64,000 bases of DNA, taken from Schistosoma mansoni. Its lineage: Eukaryota; Platyhelminthes; Trematoda; Strigeidida; Schistosomatidae. The stretch spans positions 12,374,564 through 12,438,563 of the forward strand of contig NC_031496.1 in the NCBI RefSeq assembly GCF_000237925.1, in the 5' to 3' direction. Shown piece after piece: positions 12,249 through 21,999 of the stretch. Each line of letters opens with the position of its first letter. Position 1 is the first letter of the stretch. The position numbers were made by a program, and so were the translations under genes. The notes under the pieces are model-generated. The model was not told where the DNA came from and searched no databases. It saw only the letters and a program-made list of their open reading frames with translations.

Positions 12249-12506
12249 AAAAAATTGATGCAAAATATTGATTATATTCCTTTTTCATCGAATCATATTT
12301 TTGTATTTTTTATCACAAAGTGAAAAAATAACTACCACTTCCTACTTTGTGGACTTCCGGTAGTTCATGTCTCCAAAAGTTACTTTAAGAAAAATTAAGA
12401 GAATTATTCGAGTTACAATTAAACATCGGTACTTTACACATGAAAGCAGGAGAGATAGTCATGCGAGTAACTGCTGTTACAAAGTGATGCATTGATACAA
12501 CAACAG

Positions 12507-12700
12507 GAATATCATTAAACTGTCGGCCATTTTTGTATTTTTTAAACAAACTTTTTCCCATCTCTTTTGAAAAACCTTTTCATCCCATTTTCCAATTTTT
12601 TTCATTCCGTTTCGTTCAATTAAATGGCTAGTTTTAAATTCGTTATAATTGACTATATACTTCTTAAAATTGGTATAAAGTGTCAGTACTTGTCGACAGA
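12507..12700 (+). repeat. R2 dispersed block, copy 2
   Basis: It starts with GAATATCATTAAACTGTCGG, shared with 16673, and continues into the block shared with 9985-10170. It begins about 260 bp after the stop codon of the unrecognised gene. The shared start and T-rich middle suggest the end of one transposable element family, unnamed here. Confidence 0.55.
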
Positions 12701-13169
12701 GCACATTTTCTTCACATTATGGTTGATAATAACGTACTAAGTACAAGCTCTGTTGTTTCTCACATTGTCACAGGAACGGATAACGTAGTCTTGGATACAT
12801 TGTGTCTCGTAGCGTTCCAATCACTTGAAGCGTTAAAGGGAGCCAGTAGCACTTATGAATGAGCTTCGTACTGCCATTATGTGGTGAGATTCTCATTTCC
12901 ATAGGGATCGGAAGCCATATATTAAATTTGTTTGTTAGAGAAATGACCGTAGAACACCTAGTGGTTCCTCACAGCTGATTAGACAAAGGAAATAATCTGA
13001 TAAGTGTTATATTTTTCATGAAGGACTTCCATCCACACTCAATGTCCAGCCTTCATCTTTTTTAAGTTTATTGAAGGTGACTGGACTGTTGTTCGTAGGA
13101 ATGTTCATCACAATCACGAGTGCAATTCCTTGAGGTGCGACAGTAATTCTTGGATGCTTAGGTCAACTT

Positions 13170-13640
13170 TTGTATGTATTAGTAAGGCGCATGTTCGAAG
13201 AACAATGTAGTATGGTGTATAACAGTGTGTATCAAGTGGTTTACGGTAGGATATCTCCAACGCCGTCGACCTTATCTGCAGCTACCGAGTTTCAAATTGA
13301 GGCCTCCACTTCCACTGATGTTACAATGCCATTGATCCAACAGACGACAGTTACCAACTATCAAAGTAACGTCGACTTGAATGCAATGTTAAGTAATGGC
13401 GAGGAAGAAATTGTTTTTATTAACTCAGAAGAGTTCACTGAACGAGACAACGACAATGACGAACATGCCTATGACAATAGACTGTGATATTTGCAATCTT
13501 GCGCAGCCACCAAGTGAAACTGTTGATGGAAGTGCTTAAATTTTTTATCCATGAGAAGCAATGTTTCATTTGTTTTGTGCTTACGACCCATTACTACACG
13601 TCCATGGAATCCACTGTTCCATGTGTGGCGTTATTACGGA
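13170..13640 (+). pseudogene. Decayed frame with PHD-finger-like end
   Basis: An open frame of 105 residues (13170-13487) is acidic and serine/threonine-rich. In a different frame, about 13470-13530 reads CDICNLAQPPSE, and 13570-13640 reads FHLFCAYDP, then HCSMCG. The order C-x2-C, FHxxC, C-x2-C is that of a PHD-type zinc finger, but frames change and stops intervene, so this is a broken copy. It could be a dead host gene or the zinc-finger part of a transposon. The upstream 12.7-13.1 kb also has short coding-like pieces that I cannot place. Confidence 0.4.
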
Positions 13641-13709
13641 ATCATAGGAACGCCTTTGTTCAAGAAAATCTGAACTTTAAGAGACCGAATAAAGGCCGTT
13701 TTCAGAGCT

Positions 13710-14229
13710 GCTTTATTTATTTATTTAAACACATACATATTGGTATAAAGGGCACCAGATACATATGCGCCACACAAAAATCATTTCATTTGTGTGTGGG
13801 CTGTGATACTGCACGGGTGCCCAAACTGAAGCAGGTGGTTTTCTTAGGGGCCCACCCGGAGCCTTTGACCGAAAGATCTGATCCATAAGGCAATGGAGCA
13901 TCGTGAGGAGATGCATTTCCATGGTAGCCAGTGATCAATGATTGATTCGTACGCCATTCGTTCCTTCAGGATACTGGAGCCCATGTGCACCATTGGTCTA
14001 GAATCAGGGTTTTCCAGCTCCCCTAAGTAGATCCTCCGCATCCACCAACCCGGTTGAAGTGCCGGACATTCACTTTTCGTCCCCTCACTTTTGTGAACAA
14101 CACCCCCGCCACGAGAAGGCAGTGAGCAGGACTTCCCTGGCAGAGGCTATATACGCGTGGCCATATGAGAGCATTTCGAGGGGGGAGCGGACTCTCCCCA
14201 CCCTCGGTGGTACCAGGGCATTTGGGGGC
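13710..14229 (-). mobile_element. Truncated non-LTR element, 520 bp, with 11-bp target duplication
   Basis: The 520 bp is GC-rich against an AT-rich background and is flanked by an 11-bp direct repeat, TTTTCAGAGCT (13699-13709 and 14230-14240). On the minus strand it ends in an A-rich tail, TGTTTAAATAAATAAAG, as expected of a LINE- or SINE-like insertion. Short open frames of 64-65 residues occur (for example MRRIYLGELENPDSRPM) but no RT motif. I recall this sequence as a common schistosome dispersed repeat but cannot name it. Absence of RT makes it non-autonomous or heavily deleted. Confidence 0.7.
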
Positions 14230-14935
14230 TTTTCAGAGCTACCCACAATTTGATTAAATTCTTTTGTTTCTATTCCTTATCAAATATAAGGTATAAGTAA
14301 ATGATTTCGTATAGAAGAAAATCTCATATAATGAACACTAATCTGTCTAACAATAGTACGTGCAAAATTTAATTAGATGGTTCCAATGTTTTTTTTACTT
14401 AGTTACTGTAGACGAATGTACTATGATCAGTTCACTAGTACAACAACATTATTTTTATGGAAAAGGTCAACTGAACCAACACTGATCAATTCTAATTAAG
14501 CCATAGTGATTGAGTAGTATAATCAATTAAAATTAAAAATAATGTGATTACCATTCACGTATTAGTAATACATTTATACGTTTTATCAAATGTTTATATC
14601 ATTCAATGTACACTAATCTGTCTAACAATGGTATATACAAAATGTAATAAGAATGTTTCAATGTGATGAAAATTCTCATTTTGATGTTTGATAAATAAAT
14701 GTAGGGTTTTATTTACTACATTAAAGTTAAACGTCAGTATACTTAAATGTTAATTGATACAATTGACCTTATTCATATTAAGTAGTATAATTGAGATAGA
14801 AATTTATTCTGTCAGACGTAGACTTGTTCATTTACACTTAATGCAACCAACATTTCAAATTTATAAGAACTTTCGTCTAAATTAGAGCGAATAGTTTCAC
14901 AGTATTTGGGCGCCGATTTGATGCAAGACCTTAAC

Positions 14936-15090
14936 TAGGAATAATATATTTGTAAAATCTTAGCGAATGAATTTGAAGTAAATCCAACGTTTTGCCTGGC
15001 AATCTGGTCCAAGCTTTTTCAAGGAAAAAATATATATATTGGATTAACTTCAAATTCATTCTCTGAGATTTTACAAAAATATTATTCCTA
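14936..15090. repeat. Palindrome with PLE-type hammerhead remnant
   Basis: Arms of about 50 bp (14936-14984 and 15041-15090) are inverted copies with few mismatches, starting TAGGAATAATAT and its complement. Between them, on the minus strand, is a stem-loop GCTTGG...CCAGGC followed by AAAACG, the decayed form of the motif seen intact in part at 16337. The arrangement resembles the inverted partial termini of Penelope-like elements. No RT sequence is adjacent. Confidence 0.6.
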
Positions 15091-15620
15091 TTTAATATCA
15101 CTATTTCAAATGCTTGTCAAAAATGGTTATTTTTGTAATCTTTAGCTATTTCGGTTTTGATATTAAAGAAATAAATAATCATATATGACGAAAGTGTACA
15201 GACAGTATTTTATCATTCGTCTATTATGTTTAACCAAGATAACCGATGATTTCAAAAATAATTCCAAACTTTTTAAATAAGTAACGTTTGCAATGTTATT
15301 TATAAATGACATTAAGTAATTCAGATAATGATTTGGTCAGGCTGTACATTTACAAAATATTTGCTGTTGATATTACTTGAAAAAAATGTTATGGCAACTT
15401 CACAAGCACGATAACCGATTTACATGACTACATACACAGACAAGTATTTTTTGTCATAATTATAAACTAGTCAACTATAAAGAATGTACAGGTAGAAACA
15501 ATTTCTGCTTTTAATGGTTCAACAAAATTACGCAATTACAATCCCGCGTTTATTTACAACTACTTTTTTGTATCAAGAATTACTGTTTGCAAAATAACCC
15601 TATTATAAAGATTATTTGCT

Positions 15621-16079
15621 ACGCTTTCAACTATGAAAATACTAGATCTCCACAAAACCCCTTCTGATAATAATAATAACCATATGCTCACTAGTGACTG
15701 ACTTCGAGAGGTAAATCCAGGAGTTATAGTGAGAAGCAGTAACCAGTGGAGTTCAAACCACGTCTATTGTGAGATATCAACTCACTGAAGACAATTGGTG
15801 AACGCTTGCTCAACTTCGTGGATCAGTTGAAGTTAGACATTAACACCGTTAGATGCCGGCTCAGTGGTCTATCGGTTAAGTGCTCTGACGCGAGACTGGT
15901 AGGTCCTGGGTTTGAATCTCGCGAGTTCGGGATCGTGGGTGCGCACTGCTGAGGGGTCCCATAATAGGACGAAACGGCCGTCGAGTGCTCCCAGGTTTTT
16001 CATGGTGGTCTAGCTTCAATTGACACGCTTTCAACTATGAAAATACTAAATCTCCACAAAACCCCTTCTGATAATAATA
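15621..16079 (+). repeat. Hammerhead element of 404-bp period with 55-bp terminal direct repeats (retrozyme-like)
   Basis: The first 55 bp (15621-15675) recurs at 16025-16079 with a single difference, so the locus is one 404-bp unit plus the start of the next. Inside the unit lie a leader of about 150 bp, a tRNA-like part with A box (GGCTCAGTGGTCTA) and B box (GGGTTTGAATCTC), and a hammerhead at 15943-15988. The core part 15823-16023 is bounded by near-complementary 16-mers. The copies at 8063 and 10936 end just where this repeat restarts. Tandem hammerhead units are how satellite ribozymes and animal retrozymes are organised; applying that label here is inference. Confidence 0.72.
15943..15988 (+). 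ncRNA. Hammerhead ribozyme domain, A9 altered
   Basis: Stem I is GCACTG with GAGTGC (one mismatch), core CTGAGGG (consensus CTGANGA; A9 is G), stem II GTCC...GGAC, then an intact GAAA, a palindromic stem III ACGGCCGT and C at the cleavage site. The very short stem III is the same design as in Smα and suggests that cleavage, when active, worked best as a dimer. Confidence 0.8.
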
Positions 16080-16336
16080 CATTCTGAGAGAAATTATTAC
16101 TTATTTGAGGTAGCGTAAAAGTTGCTTCATCTACCGATCCTTTACGGTTAGCGTGATTCATACATGCTCTATTCATTATTTTATCATCATGGTTTCTTGA
16201 GATGTTGACACGTATATAACATACCATGTGTTTAAAAAGAACTAATGGAAATACTTCGATGATGATTTGTTTACTAATTATGTATTAAACATTTGACTAC
16301 CTTTCAACTTCAGTAATCACTATCAAATATTATATT

Positions 16337-16417
16337 TCCTTGAAAAAGCTTGAACTAGATTGCCAGGCGAAACGTTGGATTTACTTCAAATTCATTCGCT
16401 AAGATATATTATTCCTA
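16337..16417 (+). repeat. PLE-type hammerhead terminus, inverted copy of 14936
   Basis: About 80 bp is the inverse complement of 14936-15017. It reads TCCTTGAAAAAGC, a loop, CCAGGCGAAACGTTGG and TTTACTTCAAATTCATTCGC. GAAAC and the stem II strands are kept with one mismatch (GCTTGA/CCAGGC), TCC and GGA can form stem I, and the core TTGAAAA is off consensus. Hammerheads in PLE terminal repeats are established; this copy fits that type. Together the two copies bracket 1.4 kb. Confidence 0.58.
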
Positions 16418-17106
16418 ATATATATTGATACCAGTTATCAGTTTTTCCCAAAATTTCATTTAATGATATACATATAATTTTTCTCGTCACGATAACTAAC
16501 AACTTCAGTTCCATTTCGGATTGATCGAAAAAAAATTTATCCCGATATACATTCACTGACAGGAGTATAGTAGGGTAGTCAAAGAGAAAATGTATCTCTT
16601 TTTTCCGAAGTTAAAATTTTTATCAAAATTCGAATGGAACAGTCACAGAATTATTTATCCTAAATAAAATTCGGAATATCATTAAACACACGGCCATTTT
16701 TGTACTTAAAAAAATTTTTTTTTCTCCATCTCATTTTCCAATATGAGCAGTAAATTAAATGTTACTTGGTATTGGGATGTTCAACATTAGATGAAAGGCG
16801 AACGAATTCGTACCATGGTAATCGTTCTAAATTCCTTTTTCCTTAGCTTTTCAGTCAATGTATGTGTTAATCCGAGTCGGTAAGAGTGAACCAACCCATA
16901 ATATTTAAGATAAACGCCCACCAATCAAACCTATTTTGCTCTTATACCAGTCCATTGTCTATCTGCTAACCATAGAACAGTACCCTCTTTATGAATGTGA
17001 CCAACTCTCTTACTGATTCATTTTATCATGTTTCAACAACTTATCAGTATACATATGCTTATCGTCCCTTTTTTTCTAATTGACTGTACTGTCCCACCTT
17101 TTTCTG
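16418..17106. other. Spacer with R2 fragment
   Basis: At 16670-16745 the first part of the R2 block recurs (ATATCATTAAACACACGGCC followed by a T-rich run and CTCATTTTCC). Otherwise nothing is recognised. Confidence 0.45.
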
Positions 17107-17111
17107 CTAGT

Positions 17112-18773
17112 TGTTATATCTTGTGGGCTTGTGCCCCTATCAGGATATGACGCGACGATGCCGCCAATTAGAGAACAGTGAATTATTGACGGGACCAATG
17201 GCGCATAAAACCCGTACGAACAGTCTAGAGTATCTATCTGTCCTGCTTCCCGCCTAACCCTGTCTATTAAGTTCAGAACACTGATAACAGCCTCTCCGAT
17301 ATGAATCGTATATTTCAGACATACTGGGTTTATATACAAATGAAACTGATCACATCGAACCATAAAATAGAAACTACAAGCTATAGTCAAATGTGGCTGT
17401 GAATGTCGGAGACAGTAATTGATAGACTGGACATAACTTAAGAATGGTAAATCGTATGATAATAGTTCATAGGTCAAAATAAAGCCTATGATAAGAGGAA
17501 CACGTGTACGAATGGTTTAGTTACTTAACAATTATATAATAAAAATATATGTATAGTACTAGTCCAGAAATAGATTCCAACAGTTACCATTCATTATTCT
17601 CATTGGGATATAACACCTCCCTTTTTTGAAAATTCGGAGTTTATATCCAGACTTTAAATTTTTCGACCTTATCCTCCCCCACTAAATAAAGTTGGATCCT
17701 TATATCCCCAAATTACAATTAATACGACTTTACTTAAAACATAGTTGTCGCATTGAACATGCAATCCACTAAGAGTGACTAGATCGTGAAGATGAACGCC
17801 ATTTGATTTGAGATCATCAAGGTCTGATTCTTCTGAATTAGTTTCATCAAATTTATTGAGAATCTCATTAGTAGATAGTGGGTTATTTAGATAATCAGCA
17901 TCGATCAAATTGCATTGGGTTCTTAATCATCATTTGATGCATCTGCTATATTTTTCTCCTTTTTATGAGGAAAATCAAGAACATGTGAGTCATCAAGATA
18001 ACAGATGTCTAGTAAAACAATTAGAGAATCCCGATAATTAGATTCATCAGAAACTTTGGTAGACAAATGATTAGTCCCATTTGTCGCGACTGTATTCATT
18101 ATACTGCTTGACTTATTTTCTGTTTCTTCATGAGTGGGTACTGTAGCAATTTCATAAGCATTTAGCAAGACATCATCTTTCTGTGAACTGGACAAGTCAC
18201 TGTTTGCACATGGTGTTTCGGGAAAAATAGGATTTGAATCCATGTCTCTGAAATGGACGGTACTGGACCACTGGGCTGATCATGTATTACTGATACTGCT
18301 TCGTTTATATTACAGTTTATCAAGGATTCATGGAGGCTTTCACTGACTTATACATTCATTCTGCAATCATTTTCCAGACCTGTACGCAATTTAGAAGTTA
18401 ATTCATTAACTTCCGTCACATCTCCAAAGCATGGATGATTCAGCAGTCATGTGTGTAATTTGTCAATAAAATTCAACTGACTCTTTTTAAAACGCTGCTC
18501 TTGTCGCTGAAATAGCAACCGCAATTGATCGGAAGTAAGAGCCATTTTCTTCTTCTGTGTAATTCAGCACCGTAATAGAAAATACAGTATGACTAATTAA
18601 AAACTCATGTCGTTCAATGACACCGATGACAATTTTGTGTGCTGATTGTCCGAAATAATCACACTGAATTTTGTCCAACTGCTGGTTGATCTTGGTTCTT
18701 TTTTTCACCCCGTCGCCAACTGTTATATCTTGTGGACCTGTGATTCATTCATTATTCTCATCGGGATATAACA
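17112..18773 (-). mobile_element. Fossil LTR element, gag-like only, minus strand
   Basis: The insertion has a 5-bp target duplication, CTAGT (17107-17111 and 18774-18778). Its LTRs begin TGTTATATC and end GATATAACA. The left one (17112-17615, the 3' LTR in element orientation) is 504 bp; the right one (18721-18773) is much shorter. A purine tract, AAAAAAGGGAGG, precedes the 3' LTR and a primer-site-like GTTGGCGACGGGG follows the 5' LTR. Between them are gag-like, acidic frames and no RT or integrase. It is a broken, non-autonomous element of uncertain LTR clade, with few breaks visible besides the missing pol. Age is moderate: the ends and target duplication are still exact. Confidence 0.78.
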
Positions 18774-19329
18774 CTAGTCGTATAAGTTTACATTTTGGAA
18801 AGAGATTACAATTATTAATTATTCATAGTCTAACTCTTCTAGCCACAACATCACCAGGACTCTGTATTACAGCCTAGGGACTTGTTTGGGAAATCCATAT
18901 GTAAGTAAATTAGATCCTGCAATCTTTTTGGATGTTTCTTCTAGAAGATTTACATAGACTGACCAGTCTTAGTTTTTTAAGTGGTCGAATTTAACTAATA
19001 ACATTCTAAGAACTCCAAACTTTCATAACATACACCTACCAAAAAGTTCATCGTTATCACCATTACAAATCTTTCTTGCGGGGAAATGTATAGGAGATCG
19101 AACGAAACTGCGAGTCCATTCCTTCCCTGTTGCAAACACCAACTGTCTTTCTGATTATATAGCCAACTTAGGGTTATTTTTCAGTTTCATCCCTAAAGTT
19201 CTTAGGTTATCTCCGTAGAGCTAATGACAGCTCCAATGCATCAATCGATGCTTCTTCTAACTACTCGATTTTCATAAGTGCACTTTGTATTGAGGATTGT
19301 TATGTCCTATGACCCGTAAAATATCTCAG

Positions 19330-19700
19330 GACAAAAGTGCTAATCAGAATACTGACTTCTATGACCTTGTTCCTGTGCTAAACCAATAATGTATTAACCA
19401 GTGAGAACAGCCTTTAGTCAACTCTCAGTCCTTATTGGTCCTCCATGTGGTAGCTTCTAGGTTAACCCACCCAGTTCAGTCCAGAATACACAAATACCAA
19501 CCTCCGATACATCAATCTTATATTTCAGACATATTTGGTCTATATACAAGCAGACGGCATTACACTATAAAATGGAAAATAATAATTGTACAGGACCAGG
19601 CTAAAAGTGGTATATATATATATTATGTAGTCGCAATATATGTAATGACAGTCCATAAAAAATTAGCAGTTACCATTCATTTACTCTTCCTTGGGTTATA
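19330..19700 (-). mobile_element. Degraded solo-LTR-like copy
   Basis: The sequence from about 19490 (CTCCGATACATCAATC, ATATTTCAGACATATTTGG) to CAGTTACCATTCATTTACTC near 19680 resembles the left LTR at 17112-17615 in the same orientation. No internal region is attached. It looks like an old solo LTR of the same family; the edges are approximate. Confidence 0.5.
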
Positions 19701-19785
19701 AGAAGAGTTACAGTCTGAATGATTCAATATTTTATGGACCGATTGACGTATGGTTTACCTTTTCACTTGCAATATACATCCATGT

Positions 19786-21155
19786 GGTGTTTGTATGAAC
19801 TAATGATTCCTTTGTATTTGGTGGCTTCCCTATTTCGGATTCAGAATATAATGCGTTCGTTTGTGCTCACCTAGTTCTCTTTGGTCTAAATTGAGTTATT
19901 TCGGCGTTTCCTAGTTCGTATAATAATTCAACTACTTCTAATTATCACGTTGGCGTCGCAATAGAGCCTGTGATGGAACAGTCGGACATAAATTCGAATT
20001 TTGATGCATTTAAGAATGATATGGAAAGGTTTGAAATCTGGACTACGACCAACGAGGATGTTGAGGACGTCAGCATTGTGTCTCATTTCCTCACATTCAT
20101 CAGAAAAGAAGCCTACAGCTTATTAAAAACTTTGGCACTTCCTTATGCAACTCCCAAGGAACTACTATTGAACCATGTAAACTGTACAAATTTCGAATGC
20201 GATAAGGGGAGAAAATCTCATAAAATGATTCGTTAGGACATCAAAAATTTCCCTAAATCACTGTCATCGCAATCCAATTCGTACTCAAGGCTACGCAGAT
20301 AACGATTCATTAAATAGTTGCGAAACAGGTCACGAAGACGAGCACGAGTTTGGTAAACGTTTGCCCTGTGGCAAGTTTCGCCCACGTAATTCATGTGTAT
20401 TTCGTAATGCCAAATGCTTTGAATGTCGTAAAATTGGACACACACAGGCGGTTTGTAATACTACTATTCATTTCGCTGCAAGTAATGCTAAGCTTTGTAA
20501 TTCCGATCCTGTTAACTTGAATGTTTCAAATGAATCATATTCTGACCAGATTCATAATATTATTTTACCAGATATGTGTCGTTCCCATGATTCATGTTTT
20601 TGTAACGAAATTTTTTACAAATGTGTGGGAGATATATCGATTGCACCAAATCCAGATCAGAACTCTGATATTATTTTATCAGATGTGGTTTTTCCTAATG
20701 ATTTATTTATTTCTAGTGTAATCTTAATCAAATGTGAGGAACAAGTTCTAAATGAGTTAAAGTCTGATTACAGTCCTTATGATGTCACATCAAATGTTAT
20801 TTGTCCTCACAATGGATTTAACTCTAGAGATATCCCTAATGAATGTGACAAATATGTTCCGAATGAGTCGAATTCTAGTCACATTTCTGGTGTTATTGTA
20901 TCAGATGTTGGATATTCTCACGAACAATGTTTGTTGAGTATAATCCCTAGTCAGTTGTATGATGAATCGGAGGGAATAGCAAGTTTTCTGTTGTGTTTAT
21001 ATGAACCAATGATTTCTTTGTATTGATGACTGTTTTGATTTTGAATTCCAAATACAGTACATTGGTTCGTGCTCATCTAATACTTCTTGATTAAATTGCG
21101 TTGTTTCTGGGATTACTAGTTTATACTATAATTCAAATACTATTAAACATCACAT
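19786..21155 (+). mobile_element. Fossil LTR-type element with gag-like zinc-knuckle region
   Basis: Direct repeats of about 160 bp (19786-19945 and 20992-21155), clearly related but diverged, bracket gag-like coding sequence. A primer-site-like GTTGGCGTCGC follows the first repeat. Gag-like sequence includes ERFEIWTTTNEDVEDV and KEAYSLLKTLALPYAT, then a CCHC knuckle, CFECRKIGHTQAVC, and a long serine/aspartate-rich tail. No protease, RT or integrase lies between the repeats. It is broken (about two or three breaks) and non-autonomous, and older than the element at 17112 judging by repeat divergence. Confidence 0.65.
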
Positions 21156-21999
21156 TTTCCCGAAGCAGTCAGAGAACCAGTTTGCCCAGATATGAAGTTT
21201 GCATATGTAGAAAATTCAAATAGAGGAGTATGAGGCAGATGCACATTTTCCACTTGACTGTTTCTCAAGTGAATCAATCCTAGATGAATCACATGTGTTG
21301 ATTACACACATTTATCCGATAACTGGAACAATGGCCTTATGTAACATATATTCATTAATTTTCATTATTTTTCTCCTCAGAAACAGTCGTCTCGCATACT
21401 TCTTCCTTAAGTTATCTCACATTTTACTGTTAGTCTACTAAGTATCATGCACAGGAATAGCATTCCCACCAATACTTATACCATAACTACAAGAACGACC
21501 AGCAGACGTAGAGGTTCTAACTCGAGGTTTAATAATAAGTCGAAGATCTCCGTTTGTAGAGGCAGCTTTTTACGAAAGTTTAAAAATGTGCAAGATGGAT
21601 TACTCGATCTAAACTTTAAAACTAAGTCTATGACTAAGTAATCAGCATTACACTACTATCCATAATCCTACCCTTATTCGATGCTTACGATGGGAATCTT
21701 ATTTCACCACAAATAATATTGACACTGCATTTTCTGTCTTATACAACAACCTGACGTATTGCCTTAACTGAACTGTTCCAATTATCGACAATGTGGTTTA
21801 AAGTGATAATAGGGGCCACAATACTTTTGAAATTTCGAAATAAAGTCGGGGAAATCGAAACACAGCCACCACAAGCACGATGATGTGTACACGCTTCAGA
21901 GCATACTTAACTTGGCTGACAGGAATGATTCATCTCAACGCAAGTATCTTATGACTATAAAGAATAACGCATTAGGTAGTAAAAACCTACAGTTATCAG

